Below are positions 39,721 to 44,502 of a stretch of DNA of 44,502 bases, piece by piece. The notes under the pieces are model-generated. The model had not been told where the DNA came from and did not search any database. It saw only the letters and a program-made list of their open reading frames with translations. The DNA is from Candidatus Sulfopaludibacter sp. SbA3 (lineage in GTDB: Bacteria; Acidobacteriota; Vicinamibacteria; Vicinamibacterales; UBA2999), in assembly GCA_945876205.1 (NCBI GenBank), contig CAMCNL010000004.1, positions 1-44,502 of the forward strand, given 5' to 3'. Each line of letters opens with the position of its first letter. The stretch's first letter is position 1. Made by a program: the position numbers and the translations under genes.

Positions 39721-40545
39721 TTACGGCGTCCGGGTCTGGTCGGCGACGTCGGTCTTGAATTCCCTGACTTCGGAGGCGGCGTAGACCTGTTCGAGGAAAT
39801 CCGTACCATCGGGCAGCCGCTTCAACGGCAGCCGGTCGCGTGATTGAAACGGCCTGGTGTAGACCTTCGGGTCGTCGATGGTGACGGTCAACTCGAGCAC
39901 GTTCATCCCAGTCCGGTGATACCGCTCCTGCACGCGCATGGCGTCACTGTGCGGGTAGCCACCGCTGTCGATCCAGGTTCGATCGGTCATGCCAACGGTA
40001 TCCACGACGAACGTGGTGTTGTCTTCCCAGCGCCCGACGGAGTAGCCGAACCATCGCGGATCAGGATCCTCCGGCAGCTTCCGGCCGTCGGTCCAGATGA
40101 TGCGCCAGGTCTGGTTGAACGAGTACATGATCAGAACCGCCTTCGGTGTCTGGACGATTCGGATCGGCCGGAACTCGTAGTTGACAATCCGGGGGAAGCC
40201 CGAAGGATCCCCCTGCGTCGTCAGCGGATCGTTGCCGTCGTAGACCTTCGCTGAATACGGGCCGTGCCCCGGCCGGTTTCGCGACACCATCTGCTGACCG
40301 AGCGGCGTGAGCGGTGGCGTGTTCCTGCCGGTAAAGTAATTGTCGCCACCGGCGATCCCCGCGCCGCCCGGATCCCATTCACCGGTCAGGTCGCGTTGCG
40401 GCGCCGGCCCGCCAGCGGCGATCGCTGCGAATGCGTCGTTGCTCAATCCGGGAAAACCCCAGGTCTGCGCCATGGCGCGGGGTGCGCAGATCGCCAGCGT
40501 CGTCACGATCGTGGCGGCGACCGTCAGTCGCGTGCGCATAGTCAT
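39721..40545 (-). CDS. Exported DUF6152-partner protein, cassette II
   Basis: A 274-residue protein from ATG 40545. Signal peptide about 1-26 (ends AMAQ). It has the same block order as 29269-30087: TWGFPGLSNDAF, DLTGEWDPGGAGI, GDPSGFPRIV, WRIIWTDGR, DPDPRWFGYSVGRWEDN, DRTWIDSGG, PHSDAMRVQERYHR, LELTVTIDD. It starts seven bases after the DUF6152 stop and ends 15 bases before the DoxX start, so the three form one operon. Function unknown; the many conserved aromatic and acidic residues suggest a binding site rather than a structural protein. Confidence 0.82.
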   Translation of the reverse strand: MTMRTRLTVAATIVTTLAICAPRAMAQTWGFPGLSNDAFAAIAAGGPAPQRDLTGEWDPGGAGIAGGDNYFTGRNTPPLTPLGQQMVSRNRPGHGPYSAKVYDGNDPLTTQGDPSGFPRIVNYEFRPIRIVQTPKAVLIMYSFNQTWRIIWTDGRKLPEDPDPRWFGYSVGRWEDNTTFVVDTVGMTDRTWIDSGGYPHSDAMRVQERYHRTGMNVLELTVTIDDPKVYTRPFQSRDRLPLKRLPDGTDFLEQVYAASEVREFKTDVADQTRTP

Positions 40546-40552
40546 CGTTCCT

Positions 40553-40927
40553 TTACTGGAGCTTGGTGCCGTCAGCCAGCATCACGTTCTTGATCATGCC
40601 GACCGGCGCACCGCTTTTGGCGGGCTGGATCAAGATGGTCACGGCATCGCCCGCGGCGAACGAGCGCCGCGACCAGCCGCGTTTCGACACGTCCGCGACA
40701 TTGCTGGTCGCCACCGCCCAGTTCCGGACGGTACCGTCAGCGTCTTTGACGTCGACTCTGAGAATGCAATGTGGATTCGACCAGGTCCATTCCGTGACCG
40801 TTCCCTTGACCGTGATCTCGTTCTCGGTGTCGAAGGTCGCGGCGCCGTGGTGCGCCAGCATAACGCCGGGCTGCGACAGGAACAGAATCCCAGCAACGAC
40901 AAGCGCGCTCATCAGCGTCTTACGCAC
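40553..40927 (-). CDS. Exported DUF6152 protein, cassette II
   Basis: A 124-residue protein. Signal peptide about 1-25 ends VMLA, directly followed by His-His (HHGAATFD). Landmarks: ITVKGTVTEW, SNPHCILRVDV, W-A-V-A, SKRGWSRRSF and a final DGTKLQ. It is the close paralog of 30105-30476, sharing the NPHC variant with a cysteine after the conserved His. The ATG at 40927 follows GGAGGT. It stands 37 bases after the NHL gene stop. Confidence 0.83.
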   Translation of the reverse strand: MRKTLMSALVVAGILFLSQPGVMLAHHGAATFDTENEITVKGTVTEWTWSNPHCILRVDVKDADGTVRNWAVATSNVADVSKRGWSRRSFAAGDAVTILIQPAKSGAPVGMIKNVMLADGTKLQ

Positions 40928-40964
40928 AGACCACCTCCATGGCGCGCATTATCCACCTAAGGGG

Positions 40965-42155
40965 CTACCGTTCCAATACGAATTTCTGCACCCGCCCGGC
41001 CCCGCCAACCTCACCGACGTAGAGGTTGCCTTGAGAGTCGACGGCAATTCCATTGGGAGTGTAAAACTCGCCGGCCATGCGACCTTTGTGGCCGACCGAG
41101 CCGACGATGGCGCCGTCGTCGCGCCGCAGGATCCAGACCACGCCGTTGGTGCCATCCGATACGAACATGTACTTCTGCTTCGGATCGTGCGAGAACGCCA
41201 CATCAAATACCCGCTCGCCGCCGCCCGCCGCCGCGCGGTACAGGAAGAACTCCTTGACGAACTTGCCCTGCGTCGTAAACACCTGGATGCTGTCGCCGCC
41301 GCGATTGCAGAAATACACCAGTCTGTCCACGGAGATCTTCACGCAGTGGCTGGTCGGGGTGAAGTGCGTGCGGGGCGGGCCGGCCGGATCGAATTCCGCC
41401 ACCGGATCGTTGTCGATCTCGCTGAGCGAAACACCATGGCCGCCCCAGCCGCGCTTGAATGCACCGCTGGCCAGGTCGTACACCAGGATGCGCTTGTTCA
41501 ACTGTGCGTCATCGACGAAGAGCTCGCCTGTCTCGGCATCGATCGTCGGATTGGTAGGTCCACGCAGAAGATAGTCGGTCTGCTGGTTGTTCGGCTTCTG
41601 CTGACTGGCGGGTACGACCGGGCCGCGGCGACCGAATTCGCGAAGAAACGTGCCGTCGGGTGTGAACTGCAAGAGGGTGTCGCCTGCGTCGTTACCTCCA
41701 ACCCAGACGTTGCCCTCTTTGTCGAGCGCCAGAGCGCGGACTCGTCTTTGGTACATCGGCTTGCCGCCGGGCAGGTATCCGTCTTTCTTGCCCCACGCGT
41801 ACACGACCTCGCCGGCCTGGTCAAACGCCATCACGGTCGGCGGGGTTCTGCAGCATAAGGCAGCGGGCGGATTCTGCTCCAGGCCCGCCTCTGCCTTGGT
41901 GATCTCTTCGCCGCGCGTGATGATCCAGACGCGATCTTGTTTATCGACCGCGACGCGGGGAATATCCTTCATCAGCCAGTTGTTTGGCAGCGGCTTCGGC
42001 CAGTAGGGGTCGACCTTGTAGCGCGGCACGGGCACGTCGCCTTCTCCGCTTTGCGCCTGCCCGGGTGAAGACACACCCAGGGCGACGACGGCAGCCAGAT
42101 AGGTCAAGCCAAGCACCGCCCGTTTCCTCGCGCGTTTCTGAGAATCGGTTCCCAT
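40965..42155 (-). CDS. Exported NHL-repeat beta-propeller protein
   Basis: A 396-residue protein; AGAGGAGGC precedes the ATG at 42155. Signal peptide about 1-35 (ends GQAQ). The rest is a propeller with repeated blades such as VRALALDKEGNVWVGG, NPTIDAETGELFVDD, VFDVAFSHDPKQKYMFVSD and PNGIAVDSQGNLYVGEV. A CCRTPP motif and a CNRGGDSIQVF blade give possible disulfides. The family resembles SMP-30/NHL and peptidyl-amidating-lyase propellers, but I see no full set of their metal ligands, so an enzyme activity is not assured. It leads the long minus-strand run and is divergent from the DUF6152 gene at 42310. Confidence 0.8.
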   Translation of the reverse strand: MGTDSQKRARKRAVLGLTYLAAVVALGVSSPGQAQSGEGDVPVPRYKVDPYWPKPLPNNWLMKDIPRVAVDKQDRVWIITRGEEITKAEAGLEQNPPAALCCRTPPTVMAFDQAGEVVYAWGKKDGYLPGGKPMYQRRVRALALDKEGNVWVGGNDAGDTLLQFTPDGTFLREFGRRGPVVPASQQKPNNQQTDYLLRGPTNPTIDAETGELFVDDAQLNKRILVYDLASGAFKRGWGGHGVSLSEIDNDPVAEFDPAGPPRTHFTPTSHCVKISVDRLVYFCNRGGDSIQVFTTQGKFVKEFFLYRAAAGGGERVFDVAFSHDPKQKYMFVSDGTNGVVWILRRDDGAIVGSVGHKGRMAGEFYTPNGIAVDSQGNLYVGEVGGAGRVQKFVLER

Positions 42156-42309
42156 GCTGCCTCCTCTAAGTAGTGTTGCCGTGGGCGGATTCTACACACT
42201 TCTCTCGGCCGCGAGGGATGTCTCTGAGGCATTGGCGCAGTCAGCCGCCAGGATGGTAAACTCCGCGTCGATTCTCGCGATCCAGAGTCCCGTTCTGGAG
42301 GTTTTAACA

Positions 42310-42696
42310 ATGAGACAGCACTCCCTGGCCTTCATCCTCTCGGCTGTCGGTCTCGTTGCGACTGCGCCACCAGCGTTCTCCCATCACGGCACCGCTGCCT
42401 ACGACACCACGAAAACGGTGACCGTGAGCGGCACGGTCACGGAATTCAGATTTGCGAACCCCCACGTCCTGCTTTTCCTGGAATCGAAAGACGAGGCCGG
42501 CAACGTCACGCGCTGGGTCGGGGAGCGCGGCGGTCCGAACTCGATGGCGCGGAATGCGGGTTGGACGAGTAAGACCATCAAGCCGGGAGATCAGGTGACG
42601 ATCACCGGCCGTGCTGCCAAGAACGGGACGCCTACCATGGCCATCTCCAAAATCATCCTGAACGGCGCGGAATTGTCCATGGGCGGTAACGACTGA
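42310..42696 (+). CDS. Exported DUF6152 protein
   Basis: A 128-residue protein with ATG 42310, preceded by GGAGG. Signal peptide about 1-24 ends PAFS, directly followed by His-His (HHGTAAYD). Landmarks: VTVSGTVTEF, ANPHVLLFLES, SMARNAGWTSKTIKPGDQVTI and GTPTMAISKI. It is the most diverged of the six copies: the DV after NPH is replaced by ES. It stands 29 bases before its partner gene on the same strand and is divergent from the NHL gene. Confidence 0.82.
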   Translation: MRQHSLAFILSAVGLVATAPPAFSHHGTAAYDTTKTVTVSGTVTEFRFANPHVLLFLESKDEAGNVTRWVGERGGPNSMARNAGWTSKTIKPGDQVTITGRAAKNGTPTMAISKIILNGAELSMGGND

Positions 42697-42725
42697 CGCG
42701 CCCTCCGGGGCGCAGGAGCTCGAAC

Positions 42726-43478
42726 ATGCGACACCACTTACCCGTGCCTCTCTGTGTGCTGCTGACACTGGCTCTCGGGGCAGTCGCTTCCCAAGCCCAG
42801 ACGGTCGCGTCGAGGCCGAACCTCTCTGGCCTGTGGCAGCCAGTCGGAAGCTACACCTTCGACCCGGCTGATCCGCGCGGCGCGCGTGCCGCCGATCTCG
42901 AGAGATACCCGATGACGCCCTGGGGCCTCGAGAAATTCAAGGCCAACAAACCCGCACACGGAGACGCACAGAGCGAGACGTCGAACGACCCGACCAATAA
43001 GTGTTTTCCGCCAGGCGCGCCGCGTTCCTATGTGACGCCCTATCCGGTGGAGTTCGTGGAGAGCCCCACCAGGCTGGCGATGCTGTTTGAATACGATGTC
43101 GTGTACCGGACGGTTTACCTCGACGGTCGAGGTCATCCAAAGGACGCGGAGACGACGTGGATGGGGCACTCCATCGGCAAGTGGGAGGGCAACACGCTCG
43201 TCGTGCACACGACCGGATTCAATGGCAAGGGCTGGCTCGATCGGGTTGGGCACCCGTACTCGGAGCAGCTCGAGCTAACCGAGCGCTTCCGGCTCGTGGA
43301 CAAGGAAACGCTGCAGCTGGACCTCACCTTTCACGATCCGAAAACCTATACCCGTGACTGGACGGGACAGAAGATCTTCAAGCTGAAACCCACGTGGGAA
43401 CTGAAGGAATACGTCTGCGAGGACAATTACACCTTCGACGAGTTCCAGGCCGAGACCGGCGTGAAGTTCGTCCAATAA
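42726..43478 (+). CDS. Exported DUF6152-partner protein
   Basis: A 250-residue protein. Signal peptide about 1-24 (ends SQAQ). Blocks: NLSGLWQPVGS, KCFPPGAPR, PYPVEFVESPTRLAMLFEY, RTVYLDGRGHP, GHSIGKWEGNTLVVHTTGF, GWLDRVGHPYSEQLELTERF and LDLTFHDPKTYT. It shows the longer consensus of the partner family, including the Cys-Pro block and the GHSIGKWEG core seen also in the fusion at 7715. No catalytic motif is known. The stop lies one base from the end of the convergent amidohydrolase gene. Confidence 0.8.
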   Translation: MRHHLPVPLCVLLTLALGAVASQAQTVASRPNLSGLWQPVGSYTFDPADPRGARAADLERYPMTPWGLEKFKANKPAHGDAQSETSNDPTNKCFPPGAPRSYVTPYPVEFVESPTRLAMLFEYDVVYRTVYLDGRGHPKDAETTWMGHSIGKWEGNTLVVHTTGFNGKGWLDRVGHPYSEQLELTERFRLVDKETLQLDLTFHDPKTYTRDWTGQKIFKLKPTWELKEYVCEDNYTFDEFQAETGVKFVQ

Positions 43479-43479
43479 C

Positions 43480-44502
43480 TCAGATTCGCAGCAAGCGGGC
43501 CGCCGTTCCGCCGAGGATCGCTTCCTTGTCGGCATCACTCAGATGCGGCGAACGGAGCACGATGTCCAGGGTGTCGGGCCAGCCGGCGTTGACATTGCTC
43601 GAGGCAATGTCTGTCCCGTAGACGACCTGGTTGACGCCAACCTCGGCGACCAGGTGCCGCAGGCCCTCGTCCGAAAACACCATCGTGTCGACCAGGATCT
43701 GCTGCTTGAAATATTCGCCCGGCTTCTTCGTGTTGGCGCAGGGTCCCCGCCCGCAGGCGGCTTCCGTCCGTCCTAAGTACGAGGGTAGATAGCCGCCAGC
43801 GTGAGCCGCGCAGATCCTCACTCCCGGGAAGCGATCCAGCGTTCCCTCGACGATCAGATGCGACAACGCGATGGTCGTTTCCAGGGGATTGCCGATGGTG
43901 TTGCCGAGGGAGCCTTTTGAGCCCTCCCAGAAGCCCGGTCGCAGCGCATTCTCCGCACCATTGGGATGCATGAATACGACGATACCCATGTCCTGGACCT
44001 TGGCCCAGAAGGGATAGAACTTGGGATCCGAGAGCCTCGCACCATCCACGTGGCCGCCGATTGAGGCGCCCTTCAACCCGAGCTGGTTGACGGCGTAATC
44101 CAGCTGCTGCACCGCAAGGTCGGGATGCTGGAGCGAGGGGGAGCTCAGGCCGACGAAACGATCCGGATGCGACTTGCAGAAGGTGGCGACATATTCATCC
44201 TGGGTTCGGACAATACGAGTCGCCAGGTCACGATCGGCCGCATACCACCAGTAGCCCATGCTGAAGCCGTTCGTGCTCAGGACCTGCACATCGATGCCCC
44301 GCTGGTCCATCGGGCGGAGACGCTCCGAAACCAGGGGTTCCTGGTTGGTGGCCACCTTCGCCGCAAAAGGGGTGCCTCGGACGACATCGACGACGGGCGG
44401 AACGAAGTAGCTATGCGCGTGCAGGTCCACCACTCGTATGCGCCGGCCTCCGATCGACACCTGGCGTCGTACGATCGGAGCGGCTGGCGCCTGTGCGGCG
44501 CC
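43480..44502 (-). CDS. Amidohydrolase-2 (ACMSD-like) metalloenzyme, 5' end missing
   Basis: The frame stays open to the window edge (340 codons seen), and the upstream residues AAQAPAAPIV look like the end of a signal peptide, so the real start lies outside; the GTG at 44460 is probably internal. Metal-site motifs of the ACMSD-like family are present: DLHAHSY (His-x-His), VFMHPNGA, CAAHAGGYLPSYLGR and the late Asp in YGTDIA. The family decarboxylates or hydrolyses aromatic-derived acids with a zinc or manganese ion; the substrate here is unknown. Export would be unusual for the family. It is convergent with the last partner gene. Confidence 0.85.
   Translation of the reverse strand, partial: GAAQAPAAPIVRRQVSIGGRRIRVVDLHAHSYFVPPVVDVVRGTPFAAKVATNQEPLVSERLRPMDQRGIDVQVLSTNGFSMGYWWYAADRDLATRIVRTQDEYVATFCKSHPDRFVGLSSPSLQHPDLAVQQLDYAVNQLGLKGASIGGHVDGARLSDPKFYPFWAKVQDMGIVVFMHPNGAENALRPGFWEGSKGSLGNTIGNPLETTIALSHLIVEGTLDRFPGVRICAAHAGGYLPSYLGRTEAACGRGPCANTKKPGEYFKQQILVDTMVFSDEGLRHLVAEVGVNQVVYGTDIASSNVNAGWPDTLDIVLRSPHLSDADKEAILGGTAARLLRI

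Noticed and set aside
1-44502. tRNA or rRNA genes, integrases or insertion sequences.
   Set aside because: I looked for cloverleaf ends, conserved rRNA stretches and transposase or integrase motifs and found none. The toxin-antitoxin island has no recombinase of its own.

Overview
The window is high-GC chromosomal DNA. The best guess for its source is an acidobacterium, probably of the Vicinamibacteria type. That rests on gene content known from that group: very large Oar-like TonB-dependent receptors ending in QFDF, many exported DUF6152 proteins, two-heme proteins related to the reaction-centre cytochrome c subunit, and REP-like and short-period repeats between genes. I saw no rRNA, tRNA, CRISPR array or transposase gene.

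Layout. (1) 1-1.6 kb: a small orphan gene, two decayed gene fragments (a PtsP-type GAF domain and a frameshifted RecQ RQC domain) and a DUF454 membrane protein. (2) 1.8-3.8 kb: a PAS-PAS-kinase-receiver hybrid sensor. (3) 3.8-7.7 kb: a Uup-like ABC-F gene preceded by an island with two toxin-antitoxin modules (VapBC and MntA/HepT). The island is bounded by a 185-bp direct repeat that copies the upstream region and first 29 codons of the ABC-F gene. (4) 7.7-15.6 kb: an SDR reductase, a DUF6152 fusion protein, an exported metallo-beta-lactamase-fold protein, TonB receptor 1 and a YbiT-like ABC-F protein. (5) 15.6-20.9 kb: secreted proteins, including two DUF6152/partner pairs, a lipoprotein and a two-repeat beta-sandwich protein. 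(6) 20.9-25.4 kb: a PaaK-like CoA ligase, an HD-domain protein, an orphan Tat-exported TRAP binding protein, Ada and a small membrane protein. (7) 25.5-42.2 kb: an unbroken minus-strand run in which one cassette occurs twice: DUF6152, partner protein, double DoxX membrane protein, TonB receptor. A further TonB receptor, a VOC protein, a two-heme cytochrome and an NHL propeller lie with them. (8) 42.3-44.5 kb: a sixth DUF6152/partner pair and an ACMSD-like amidohydrolase that runs off the window.

The main candidate for an undescribed system is the DUF6152/partner pair. It occurs six times here, once as a single fused polypeptide, and twice in one operon-like order with DoxX and a TonB receptor. 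All six DUF6152 proteins have a His-His pair directly after the likely signal-peptidase site, plus a conserved Asn-Pro-His. This suggests, without proving it, an exported metal-binding protein with an N-terminal histidine that works with the partner protein and outer-membrane uptake. The nearby VOC protein, CoA ligase and ACMSD-like hydrolase would fit breakdown of an imported organic compound; the substrate cannot be read from sequence.
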